Of a stretch of DNA of 64,000 nucleotides, positions 23,291 through 34,256 are shown one piece after another. The notes beneath the pieces are model-generated. The model had not been told where the DNA came from and ran no database searches. It was given only the letters and a program-made list of their open reading frames with translations. The position numbers and the translations under genes are program-made. The DNA comes from Lunularia cruciata. Lineage: Eukaryota > Streptophyta > Marchantiopsida > Lunulariales > Lunulariaceae. Location of the stretch: assembly GCA_948567375.1 (NCBI GenBank), contig OX419761.1, forward strand, positions 46,068,501 through 46,132,500, written 5' to 3'. Position 1 is the stretch's first letter. Every line of letters starts with the position of its first letter.

Positions 23291-24483
23291 ACTGGATACT
23301 GCCAAGCAATGAGTGTGGTATCTAGAGGTGTCAAAGCAATCGCCTCTAGAGGCTCATCCTCACACTCATCCCCTGATGGTACGAAGGCTCCACTCCAAGC
23401 CTGCTGCACCAACTGATCTGCATGCTGCTGCAATGCCTCCTCTGAACTCCACAATGGAACATCCAAGGTGGATGGAACAATCCCACTCGTACTCCAAAGT
23501 TGAGTGATCTCCTTTGGTATTGGAGTATCCTCTGCATGGGCGTTCCCCTCCAACAAGTCACCAGGCCAAGTAACTGCACCGCTGAAAGCTAAAATTGATG
23601 TTGCCATGGTCCTGGACTGTAGTGAGCCAAGACTGCCACTACTGAAGCATATTGGTAGACGACATACCCGTCCCTCACCAGACTGCCAACCAGGTCTATA
23701 AGAGGCTGTCTCCTCCCAATAGTCAATGCTGAAACCCATAGGGTATAACACTGCTCCCCCAACTAGCACATCATATGACTCAACTATCGTCGCAATAGCC
23801 TGAGCTCTCACCACCGAGCTATCAGTCGGATGACCAGGCTGAACCTGGACAACAAGCTCTCCACGTGTGATGTACTGTATCGAACCACCACCAAGAGATG
23901 TTTGGATCTGAAATGGACACCTCTCCACATCGGTCTTCCTTAACTCCAGACCGACAACTGCAGCCTTCCCCAACATAAGGGGCTGCGCACCAGAGTCTAA
24001 CAAGACTCTCTGTGGTGTATAGACCTTCCCTAAAGGTCCCACCAAACGAAAAATCCCTCTCTGGTTATCCAATAGGACAACACCAGGTGTAAACCGCGCT
24101 CTCTCAAAGGCCGGTCTAGCTGGCAACTCCTCCAGTCTAGCCGCTGCTGCCTGCCACAACCCACTGGTCGCTGAACGGATCCCATGCTCCTCAACCAAGT
24201 CAGATCCACTACCAACCACCTCTGCTCTAGTAGTAGGAAATGCACCATCCCTACTCTCACACAATGTGGCAGCCAACCGAAACACTGGGGCTGGGTCAAC
24301 TCCCAATGTAAACATGTCACTGGCTGAAAACAAAGGATGCCGCATAATCAACTGAGCCGCCCCCAACATCATGCTAGACTCAGTCTGTGTAGTTGTAGGT
24401 GGTTGACTAGCAGGTAGTCCATCATGTACTCCATCACCACCTACCACACCTACACTGGGCCATCTAGGAACCATGGATGTCAT
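23291..24483 (-). pseudogene. F2 aspartic protease and linker
   Basis: The frame starting at the ATG at 24,481-24,483 holds the retropepsin active-site box RVLLDSGAQPLMLGK (residues 159-173, about 23,965-24,010). A hydrophobic strand with VLVGGAVLYPMGFSIDYW follows (residues 239-256). The next roughly 140 residues (to about 23,291) are an acidic, Gln-rich linker into the methyltransferase. The protease would cleave the polyprotein. The catalytic D-S-G triad is intact, unlike the F1 elements of this window. The ATG directly follows a TAG at 24,484-24,486, so this stop might be a natural Gag-Pol boundary and not damage. Confidence 0.85.
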
Positions 24484-26262
24484 CTATAATGCCTCAGATA
24501 GCGTGAAAGACTGGGGAAGTTTGACCTGTCTCCCAACCTCTCCTCTCTGTGGGTCCAACTCCACTGATGCTCCTCTAGGCTCTGGAGCACGTACTGCACT
24601 CCTAGTCACTACTGCAGATGCATCCACCTGTGCTGCTCCGCACATGAAGTCCAAAGCATCTCTATCACCCGCATATGAGGTGGAAGCCTCAGCACCCGAA
24701 TCTGATCTCCGCTGAGCAATAGCCATACTAGCCAATCTCTGCTCCAACTGCTCAATCCGAGTAGCCATAGCTGTGTCAGAAGTAAGGGCAGGTACTGCAC
24801 CCCTACTAGGTGTAGATCCTCTACCACCACCTCTACCACCTCGTCCTCCATGAACTGGAGCTCCTCTACTACCTGCCATAGCAGCCCTACCACTCCGTAA
24901 CTCCGGGTGTAGGTGGAAACACCGGTCACTAGTGTGACCAAATCTGTGGCAGTGCTCACACTGCCTCTATGCTGGTTGTGATGCACCAGAGGTATCAGGT
25001 TCGCTGCCTTGAGTACACTCTCTCCTATGGTGAGGTCCACCACAAGTCCAACAAGCAACACCACCACTCACTGGCTGCTGCTGACCCGAAAATGAGGGTA
25101 AGGGTCTAACTCCACTAGGCCCTCCACTCGCTCCATAGGATCTGGGCTGTCCACCCTGTCCTCGAAAACCAACTAGGCGTGGTGCACTCTGCTGCACTCT
25201 AGAAGAAGTTACAACCGTGGATGAGGTCTCTCTACCGAATCCAGCTGTCACCACTCTCTCCTCCACCATGTTGAGCTCAATACGCTCAGCCAAACCAAAG
25301 ACTATTGCCAAAGTGGGCGAAGTAGCCTGCAACAACGTAGCATCACGAACTCTACGTCGCAACTCCCTATCCAGTATCCCATACCAAAACTGGACTGCCT
25401 GGGCCTCAATAACTCCCTGAGTGAAATTGATCAGCCGCCTCATGCAAGTATATGCCTCGCGTAGGCTCTCTGTAGCCTTCCGCTGGAAATCCTGCAAGCT
25501 CCTCAGCTTATCAGTCCGCACTCCCTGGTAGTTCTGCCTCAAACATAGGAAGAACTCAACCATGGGGTTAAACCCCGGTACCACACCATCTCCTGCAGCG
25601 GTACCTCCACTCGTAGTAGCACTATCTCCAGCTAGTGCACTTCCACTAGCTCCACCAACACTACTTGAGCTAGAACTCGTGGGTACAGCCGATCTACTCC
25701 TAGCCACCGAGCCTGAAGTAATGGAGACATAGTGTGGAGACCAATACTGTCTCCATAACTCAATCTCCTCTAAATGAGCTCTCCTGAACTCATGGTAGTC
25801 ATCCATCGGCGGACCCTCCAGATGCTGGAACAACCCCTTCCATGCCATGAAGGGTGTGAACAAAGTCGGGTTCCGCATCTTCTGCAGATCACACCAACTA
25901 TCAAACTCCTGGATAAAGTCATCTAACTCAATGGTACCCATTGTACCAGAGTAACGCCTAGGGCCTTTGGAGGCCCCATAAATCTCGTCCATGTCCCACA
26001 ACAACGGTGTGGACACACCAAGTGCACTCTCAACTGAATCAGCTCCTGTGTCGAACTCCAACTCAAAGTCAATCTCCTCCCTCACTGGGACCTGAGATAC
26101 AAGCTGATACCGAGCACCACTCCGAGTAAACCTACTGTGTACTGCAAGGCTAACTCCTTTGGAATCTCCAAAGAACTCCGTCGTGACCACGTAACTGCAA
26201 CAGCAAACCCGAACCACCAACTGCAACCGCAAGTGCCTCACCAAGTGCCAACACCACCACAT
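24484..26262 (-). pseudogene. F2 Gag with two CCHC-type knuckles
   Basis: The frame opens with ATG at 26,260-26,262 and contains a retrotransposon Gag core (WCDLQKMRNP, then LRSLQDFQRKATESLREAY, VQFWYGILDRELRRRVRDA). Two zinc knuckles follow: CWTCGGPHHRREC, one residue short of the CX2CX4HX4C consensus, and a canonical CEHCHRFGHTSDRC. Between them a TAG (24,967-24,969) ends the 431-residue upper frame. A Gly/Arg-rich stretch (GRGGRGGGRGS) and an Asp/Ser-rich tail follow the second knuckle to 24,484. It would package element RNA. Confidence 0.88.
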
Positions 26263-27488
26263 GCCAACACCAACTAGACACCACCCACTAATGTAACTCT
26301 AACCGAGATAACTACACTAGGGGAAAGGCAACCTGTAACATGCCATCATAACACGCACTCTCACGGTCTGCAGGTCATCACTTCCTGCCTCACCGGAGAG
26401 AAACAAAGGTAGTCTGACTGGTCATCACTCCAGCCTCACCACCGAGAGCACACCAAAGCACCAACGCTCAAAAGTCAGGGCACCTCACACAAACGTGGTG
26501 CACAAACAAGAAGTAGAGAATGGAAGGGATCCAATCACAAGAAATCTAAACGAAAACCCTCCATCTCATAACACAACACGGGACTGACTCTGCCATCATT
26601 TGGCATTTGACATAAGAGCAGTTTGTATCTAAGTCCTAAGCTACCAGGATCACCAAGAATGGGATCAAACTGCCTCTCCTAGCCAAAGCTACATATGTAT
26701 AGATAACAGTGGCGCAGCCACTAGGACAACAAGTGAGGGTGGACCAATTGGCTAGGGCACCAGTCTAGGAACAAGAGATCTAGGGGTCAAACCCTGTTGC
26801 GCACAATCTAGCAAGAAAGGCAGATTTTGCCAACCAATGACCAAGATCTACTCTAAACTAGCTAGCCTCACGCCAGCAAGCTGGCTTGCTGGCCCTTCTT
26901 AGCCTCTCATAGCCCACAGCCCTATGCCTCGAAACGCCGAAATTCAGCCAATTGAGGCCTTTCTTGTTGCCACTTCGAACCTCCTCCAAAATTGGTGAAA
27001 CTTCTCCAAATCAGCGAAACTTCTCCAAATCTGGCCAAACAGCAAAACTCCTCCAATTCTAGCCCTAAATCTGATGTAAAATCTGATGTAAACCCTAAAG
27101 ATGGATGTCCGCCAAATCCCCCGCTAACTTTCCACTCTAGCCAAATTGACAAAACAGGTTTTTCCAAATCACAATTTCATGAGAAGAGCTTTCCAACTCC
27201 ACCTTCAATTTCACTTTCTGAGCCCAACTCGTAGCAAATTGGTCTTGCTTTCACCTCCTGAGCTCAAAATCACAACACTGCTCAAAAATTGCTCCTTCTT
27301 TGCTCAAAATTTGACCAGCGCTTCCGCACACCATCTGCCTAACTGCCAAATTTGAATCACTTGAATGAGCTTCTGCACACTAGGGAAACACAGAACTTGA
27401 ATCGAGCTACCACGATCCACCGAGCTTGGAGATACCACCAACACTCAACGTTCCTGCACCCGATTTCCCCCTTACTTCACTTCTCTGA
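26263..27488 (-). other. F2 untranslated leader
   Basis: The 1.2 kb between the 5' repeat and Gag has no long frame. A near-perfect hairpin with 10-nt arms (GCCAGCAAGC / GCTTGCTGGC, 2-nt loop) lies at 26,872-26,893 and could be a packaging or priming structure. No TGG-starting tRNA primer site is next to the repeat: the leader begins CATCAGAGAAGTG on the element strand, both here and in the relic at 5,150. Confidence 0.6.
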
Positions 27489-27942
27489 TGTAATCAGATT
27501 GCTTAACATTCTCCACTCAACTCAACTCAGATCAGTACTTGATCTGTCACTCTATAAACTGCCAACAACTGGGCACTGATTACAATCAAGCCACACCCAC
27601 TCAAGCATAGAGAATCCAGGTGACGCTCGCCGGCCTCTGTCCACCATAGCCAGGAACTCGAAGGCTCAACATCAGAGAAGTGAGCTCTCTGGAGCTCACT
27701 TCGAAACTATACCCCCTTGGACTCGAGCTAGCACTGGAACCCTAACGGTCCCGCTGACGGCACACTCAACGGTGCGAACGGTGCAAAGTGACGGTGGGCC
27801 CCACCGTGAAGTCAGTACCCCGAACACCAAATCAGACTGTCGGAAAGTAGTTCTTGAGAAACTACTAGAATAACTCTAACTACTATCATTGGAACTCCAG
27901 TGTCGGAGCAACTAGATGCGGAACTACAAATGGCGTGACAGG
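27489..27942 (-). repeat. F2 5' terminal repeat (segment B only)
   Basis: It matches segment B of 18,055-18,717 over about 450 bp at very high identity, ends GGCGTGACA at 27,942, and lacks segment A on both sides. Host F1 sequence resumes at 27,943 with a GGTC duplication, so the outer end is genuine and not a deletion. Confidence 0.85.
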
Positions 27943-29047
27943 TCTCAAGATCTCATTGGAGGGGATCAAGATGGAAAAAGAGAAAATCAAGGCTATTATT
28001 GATTGGCCTACTCCAAAGGATGCTATAGAAGTATGGGCATTTAATGGATTGGCAAGTTTTTATTGACGGTTTATCCACTACTATGCTCATGTACTTGCAC
28101 CATTGACCAACCACTTGGGAGAGAACTTGAGCTTTAATGGACCACCAAGCACAAAGAAGCATTCTAGAAGCTAAAACATATGGTGTCTTCAAGACCTATT
28201 CTTCAACTATATGATCCTCAAGTACCTTGTGTGGTTGATTTTGATGCTTCTAACTTTATAATTGGAGTTGTGCTACAGTAGGAATTCCCATATGGGTTAC
28301 ATCCTATTGCTTTTGTGTCTTGTCAACTAAACTTCACAAGAAAGAATAACTCTACTTGAGATCTAGAACAACTAGCAATGGTATATGCCACCAAGGTATA
28401 GAGGGATTACCTCTTGGAGAAACAAGTGATTATGCAAGCCAATCACAAACCCTTGTTACAGACATTATATTTGGAACACATGAAGAGTTTACATCATTGA
28501 TGGAAGGAATAACTATAGTTGTTTGACCTCAAACTTGAGTATAAACTCGGTAGGTTCCATATCATCCCTGGTGCCTTATCATGATGACCTAATTTGAAGT
28601 CTCTTCCTCTCATCACCATGGTAATTAAGATAATGTCAATGACTCCAAGGTCCAAATTGAGTTTAGGATCGCTTTACAACAAGTTTGCTTCTTTCAGATG
28701 GTACAAGGTCATCTTGCTAGAAAAGGAATACAATGCCTTCTTCAAATAAGGCCTTCTATTTTAAGAGAATTGGATCTATGTTCTAGCCAAGGGTGATCTA
28801 CAACTTGTGCTCCTTCAAGAAGACAATGACTTACCAATCATTGGTCACATGGGTGTGGACAAGACCTTGGGTACCCTACAATGCCAATGGTAGTGGCACA
28901 ACATGACACAATATGTTTTAGAGTTTGTTCAATCTTGTGTGAGCTGCCAACGGCCAAACAACCAAAAATTGAGTGGACTTTGTCAACCACCTCCCATCCC
29001 ATTTTCTTGATGTGAATATGTGAACTTAGATCTCATCACATCCTTGC
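27943..29047 (+). pseudogene. Older F1 element, piece 2 (RT thumb, RNase H, integrase start)
   Basis: It continues the frame broken at 18,054: LKISLEGIKMEKEKIKAIID, then RNase H region traces. The integrase zinc-binding domain follows near 28,840-28,960 (HMGVDKTLGTL, then SCVSCQRP) and the start of the core (YVNLDLITS) at 29,020-29,045. Many stops show it is older than the elements inserted in it. It breaks at 29,047 (CTTGC) where the full-length F1 element begins. Confidence 0.83.
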
Positions 29048-29470
29048 TGTAAAAGACCAAAACCAAGGAGAGAAATAGGAGAATGGAAACTCAAATTGGG
29101 ACACTTGAATGAGAGAAAACTCTGAATGCCTAGCATGAGCTTTGGCTTTGGTATTTATAGGTAGCATACAAGACCCTTGAAGCTTCTCAAGAAGCTTCCT
29201 TGAGCTACTTTCTTGGAGTGTAAGCTAAGTTAACCAGGAAGCTTCTCAAGAAGCTTCCTTCTAGAAGCTGCCTATTTGGCGTACAAGCTAAGCTAGTTAG
29301 AAGCTTCTAGAAGCTTCCTTCTAGAAGCTACTTGCTTAAGGTGCAAGTTAACTAGTTGGGAAGCTTCCCAAGAAGCTTCTTAGATGCTTCTAGAATATTC
29401 TAGGCTATTTTGTCTTATTCTCTACTTTGTAAGCCCGACTAACTTCATCACTAAACTCCATATTGTTACA
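29048..29470 (-). repeat. F1 3' LTR (423 bp)
   Basis: Starts TGTAAAAGACC, ends ATTGTTACA, and is very similar to 34,257-34,688, with the same GAAGCTTC arrays. The minus-strand polypurine tract lies at 29,471-29,484. Within a minus-strand element the left LTR is the 3' one. Confidence 0.92.
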
Positions 29471-30700
29471 TATTCCCCCGCCGCTAGTTGGTGATGTCCT
29501 GGTTGCCAGTGAAGCTTTGAATTCCTTGATAGCCATCTGTGCATTTTGGAGGTGGGAAAGAGGTTCCCATGTAGCATCATGAAGGGGATACCCTTTCCAA
29601 AGGACCATGTACTCCGTATGTTGGTGATGGCCTCGTTGAATATGGTGACGTGCAAGGATACAATCAACTTTGTACTCCTCATGATCATTGATAGGGATAG
29701 GAAGAAGAGGAGGTTGGACTCTAGAGGAAAAGGAATAGGGGTTAGGAAAAAAGGGTTTCAACTTGGAAACATGAAAGACAGGATGGATACGCATGTGACA
29801 AGCAAGGCAAGTTGATAAGCAATAGGAGAGACAATGTGGGTGATATCAAAGGGTCCTATCCAATTAGGGGTAAGTTTACGAACTTGGGTATCAAGGGGGA
29901 GAGGGAGATTACTAGAGGATAACATGACTTTATCACCAACTTCAAAGGTGAGATCACGACGATGGTGGTCCGCATATTGTTTTTGGCAATTCTGAGCAAC
30001 AAGGAGGTGAGACTTGGCTTGTTGGGATATAATGGTCAAGAATGTGGAAGTATGAGGGACCTAAGAGGGAGGGGGAGCAAGAAGAGAATCTGGAACAAGT
30101 GGATCTTGGCCAAAATTGAGAAAGAAGGGAGAAAATCCAGTGCTTGCCTGTTTGGAATTGTTGTAGGCAAATTCTGTAGCTGCAAGACATTCATCCCACT
30201 TGGTATGGTGGACATTGACAAAGGCCCACAACATATCTTCCAATGTACGATTTGTGTGTTCAGTTTGTCCATTAGTTTGAGGATGATAGACCGTGGACAA
30301 AACAAGCTTGGTGCCGAGTATCTGAAAGAGTGCTTGCCAAAACTTCTCGGTAAATTGAGGATCATGGTCAAAGATGAGTACACATGGCATCCCATGATGC
30401 TTGAAGACATTGTTGAAGTAGATTTGCGTTAAGGTTGGAGCATCCACGGTATCATAGGTTGGTGTCAAGTGGATTTGCTCACTAAGCTTATCTACAAACA
30501 CCATGATTGTGGTGTATCCTTGTTTTGTCTTTGGCAAGGATGTGATGAGATCCAAGCTCACATGCTCCCAACGAGCGGATGGAATAGAGTGGTTGAAGGA
30601 GTCCACTCGGCTTTTGGTTGCTAGCCTTGTTACGTTGGCAACTCTCACATGATTGGACGAAGTCTCAAACATCTTGTGTCATGTTGAACCACCACCATCG
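29405..30700 (-). pseudogene. F1 integrase and chromodomain
   Basis: The minus strand at 30,061-30,672 encodes the integrase core with SLDLITSLPKTKQG (first Asp), FDHDPQF (second Asp) and NGQTEHTNRTLEDM (Glu). The region 29,758-30,039 continues through KQYADHHRRDLTFEVGDKVM. The region 29,405-29,794 encodes VFHVSKLKPF, a short linker, then a chromodomain: EYKVDCILARHHIQRG, YMVLWKGYPLHDATWEP and LSHLQNAQ. Chromodomains of this class bind methylated histone tails and direct insertion into heterochromatin. The frame runs into the LTR. Frame breaks near 30,040 and 29,790 separate the pieces. Confidence 0.88.
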
Positions 30701-30799
30701 GCATTGGAGGGTGCCCAAGGTCTTGTCCACTCCCATATGACCAGCTATTAGTAAATCATGGGCTTCTTGAAGGTGTACAAGTCGAAGATCACCTTTGGC

Positions 30800-32460
30800 T
30801 GGAACATAGATCTAGTCTGCATGGAATAAAAGGCCTTCCTTGAAAGAGAAGGTGTTGTACTCCTTGTTGCATGCTGTCAAATGACCATGTACCATTTGGA
30901 AGAAGGGATCTTGTTGTAGAGCTGATTGAAACTCATTATGGACCTTAGGGTCAATGGACACCATTGTAATTGCCGTTGTGATGAGAGGAAGAGCCTTTAA
31001 ATCAGGTCGTCGTGATAGAGCATCAGGGATGACATGAAACCGACCTGGTTTGTACTCAAGTTTGATGTCAAACAATTGGAGTTGCTCTTCCCATTGATGA
31101 TGTCGACTCTTCATGTGCTCCAAGTGTAAGGTCTGCAACAATGGCTTGTGATCAGTTCGCATGATCACTTGTTTCTCCAAGAGATAATGCCTCCATACCT
31201 TGGTGGCATATACCATTGCAAATTGTTCTCAGTCTCAAGCAAAGTTATTTCTTTCAGCTGTATTTAGTCGGCGAGACACAAAGGCAATAAGATGTAGTCC
31301 ATCTGGAAATTCTTGTTGCAACACAGCTCCAATTCCAAAGTTAGAAGCATCAAAATCAACCACACAAGGTAGTTGAGGATCATATGGTTGAAGAATGGGT
31401 CTTGAAGACACCATATGCTTTAACTTCTAGAATGCTTCTTCATGCTTGGTGGTCCACTAGATGCTCAAGTTCTTTCCCAAGAGGTCAATCAATGGTGCAG
31501 CCACGCAAGCATAATAGTGGATGAACCGTCGTAAAAACTGGCCAATCCATTGAATGCTTGTACTTCTATAGCATCCTTCGGGGTAGGCCAATCAATAATG
31601 GCCTTGATCTTCTCTTCTTCCATCTTGATCCCCTCTGATAAGATCTTATGACCTAAGAAGGTAACCTCCTTCTGCCAAAAAGCACACTTTGACTTCTTGT
31701 AGTAAAATTTCCACTATCGTAGTTGTCTTAGGACTTCTCGCACATGATTCACGTGTTCTACCTCTGTCTTGCTATAGATTAAGATATCATCTAAGAACAC
31801 CACCACGGACTGATCCAATAGTCCCTCGAACACCTGATGCATCTGATCCATGAAGATTGTTGGAGCATTAGTGAGTCCAAAAGGTAGAACTCTCCACTCA
31901 AAATGTCCATACCTTGTGCAAAAGGCAGTCTTTTGCACGTCTTCTCCTTCAATAGGAATTTGCCAATAGCCGTTACAAAGATCCAACTTGGAAAAGTAGC
32001 GTGCTCCACTTAGTTGATCAAGCAGGTCATCGATCCGAGGTAAGGGATATGCATTCTTCACGGTTTGCTTATTGAGTCCACGGTAATCAATATAGAAATG
32101 AAGTCCTCCATCCTTCTTTGGAACAAATAGTACCGGTGCTCCCCAAGGAGAGGTACTATGTTCTATGAAATCCTTCTCCAACAATTATGTATGTGTTGTT
32201 CGCAACTCCTCCAACTCCTTTGGTGAGAGCCGATAGATTGGTCTACTCACTAGAGTACTCCCTGGCAATAACTCAATCTTGAAGGGCATACCTCGATTGG
32301 AGGGTAATCCCTTTAGCAGATCATCCGGAAACACATCTGCAAACTCTTGAATTATCCGATCAACTATTGCTTGATGAGGCTCTTGGCCCTCCTCAAATTG
32401 TTCTTGTGCAATCGGCTTGATCCACACAGCGAATACAGACTTATCTTCCTCCAAAGCTTG
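30800..32460 (-). pseudogene. F1 reverse transcriptase and RNase H
   Basis: RT (31,714-32,184) shows [20 protein letters not shown], then [23 protein letters not shown] and the catalytic [14 protein letters not shown]-terminal sequence (EFADVFPDDLLKGLPSNRGM, SRPIYRLSPKELEEL) is at 32,185-32,454. RNase H (30,812-31,216) has IMRTDHKPLLQTLHLEHMK and FHVIPDALSRRPD. Frames are broken around 31,220-31,710. The domain order is that of a standard chromovirus. Confidence 0.9.
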
Positions 32461-32640
32461 CTCTATGGCCGCTTCAATAACAAACTTCCCTTCCAGGGAC
32501 TAATCTCTCTTCCAAGCTTGCTCCATGGTTGCCTTCTTGGCAAACTTCCCATCTTGGGACTCATCTCCCTTCCAGATTTGCTCTATGGCTACCTTCTTGA
32601 CAAACTTCCCATCTTGGGATTGACTATTCTTAGGCATCTT
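32446..32640 (-). repeat. Tandem DGKF repeats between protease and RT of F1
   Basis: On the minus strand the motif SQDGKFVKKVAIEQ recurs about every 20-21 residues (three to four units, roughly 60-66 bp). A related array is in the truncated F1 copy at 15,600-15,800. Units are Lys/Glu-rich and probably disordered, with no function known to me. Confidence 0.75.
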
Positions 32641-34240
32641 ACTCAGAGATGCCAGACAACCTAATCGGAAATTTCTACCTTGTTGTTGTACTTGAATTTG
32701 TCGTCGGGTCCAATCAAATTGAACCTTATGACGTTCAAGCCAAGGTAAACCCAGAATGATATCATAGTGTAGAGGTGCCACTACAAACCTCATACACTCC
32801 AAATACTACTTCATAATCTTGAAGGTAACATGATGTGAGGTGCGGAATGCAAAACCCTTTCTACCATCCGCCATCATCAAACTACTTCCAAACACTGGCT
32901 TGATAGGAATACCCAATTCCTTTGCTACTTGCATAGACATGCAATTCTCTAAACTTCCAAAATCAACCAAAATCCTACAACCCCAATTAGATGTTGTACC
33001 TTGCAAGTGAAGCAAACTTGCATAGGTCAAACCTTTAATCCCATTGGAACTAATCAAGCTCCTAGTAGGCGGCTCAAAATCTCCTATTGGGATTCTTTGT
33101 TTCACTGATCATTCTGGTCCACAAACTCCATCTGGGCAACTTGTCGAGGTTACCCATTCCTAAGTGGACATTCGGCAATTCGATGTCCAACTTGGCGACA
33201 AGAAAATCAACCTCCATTTTGTCGTAATTTTTCTCTATCTACTGTGCCAAGTGGTCTTTGTTGGATAGCATCAATCTCCATTGGTATCGGTTCTTCCACT
33301 CGTGCGTAGTGTATTGGTAGGCTTTGTGTAGGTCGAGGTCAAGACCAAGTTGTCACAACCAAGGAATCAAAACGCTTAGCCAATTGCATGGCTTCTTCTA
33401 CATTTTGTGGCTCCCACATGGTCACCTCCAATTTGGTTCTTGACTTCAATCCTCGCACAAATCAATCAAGAACTTCACCTTCTTGGATATCTAGAATTTG
33501 CATGATGTAGCTTCTCATTGAGCCAATCTGCCTCAACTCCGCCAATTTATCTCGTGCGGCTTGGGTGGCATGTATAGTTTGAAATCGACCAAGTATTGCA
33601 TCTCTGAATTCTGCCCATGTCAAAATTGGTGAAACAATTTGTCATTCAGCTCTTTCTACTCGGAATCTCCACCAAAGTTTTGCCACGCTATCCAATTGCC
33701 TAGAAGCCAAGAAAATTTTTTTTGCTCGTCTTGAAGATTGGTGGCTTCAAAGTAACGTTCACAGTCAAACACAAAATTCTCCACTATGCTTGGAAGATTC
33801 TTGCCTTCAAACACCTTGGGTTTCAAAAATAGAATGCAATCTTCTCCATCTCAAATTGGCGCTTTGTCTATCTATTCTCATTGTTGCTAGTCTCGTTCAT
33901 CCAACAATCAAGTAAGATGCTCGATTTGAGTAAGATGCTCGATTTGTTGTTGCATTGCAAGGATAACATCTGGTATTTCTGCCATTGCTACGACTCGATT
34001 CCACTACCCTCAATTTATCTAGTTGATTAACACATAGAAACAACACATCCACTGTTCTCCATAAGTTACAACTGGAAGTATCAAGGATTCCTCTGACATG
34101 GTGATCATATGTTGAAAATCCTGCCCAAAGCACGAGGTGATGAATTGTGTGAAACGATGCTTTGGTAATATCTGGATATGAAAGTCCCAATAGTTTGGCG
34201 GAAGTGGATTTGGTGGTCCATAAATTCTATCCATCCCATT
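32641..34240 (-). pseudogene. F1 Gag and protease, broken
   Basis: The protease region (32,806-33,105) has RILVDFGSLENCMSMQVAKE, where DSG has become DFG, so catalysis is lost. Its C-terminal strand DIILGLPWLERHKVQFDW is at 32,500-32,802. Gag (33,110-34,240) is riddled with stops; the zinc knuckle near 33,170-33,225 keeps CRQVGHRIAEC but its first Cys codon is a stop. In intact relatives Gag packages RNA and the protease matures the polyprotein. Confidence 0.8.
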
Positions 34241-34256
34241 CCTGCTCTAATACCAA
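34241..34256 (-). promoter_or_regulatory. Primer-binding site for initiator tRNA-Met
   Basis: On the element strand, one base after the 5' LTR, the sequence TGGTATTAGAGCAGG matches the complement of the plant initiator tRNA-Met 3' end with small mismatches. This confirms element orientation and that 34,257-34,688 is the 5' LTR. Confidence 0.82.

Larger units (their letters stand above)
18055..27942 (-). mobile_element. F2: Ty3-type retroelement with DNA methyltransferase and PHD finger, nearly complete
   Basis: This 9.9-kb minus-strand element inserted into an F1 reverse transcriptase. The host frame ends TTCTTGGGTC at 18,054 and restarts GGTCTCAAGATC at 27,943, giving a 4-bp GGTC duplication (5 bp if the first T of the element is counted with the target). 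Element ends are TGTC...GACA. Order on its own strand: repeat B (27,489-27,942), leader, Gag, protease, methyltransferase, RT/RNase H, integrase, PHD-like finger, polypurine tract, repeats A-B-A. The 5' and 3' B repeats are very similar, so insertion was fairly recent. Eleven in-frame stops and at least one frameshift (about 21,432) make this copy non-autonomous. Classification as Ty3-like rests on RT-RNase H-integrase order and motifs. Confidence 0.9.

Noticed and set aside
24484-24486. Counting the TAG before the F2 protease as certain damage
   Set aside because: It is followed directly by ATG at the Gag-Pol junction and could be a natural boundary stop; left open.
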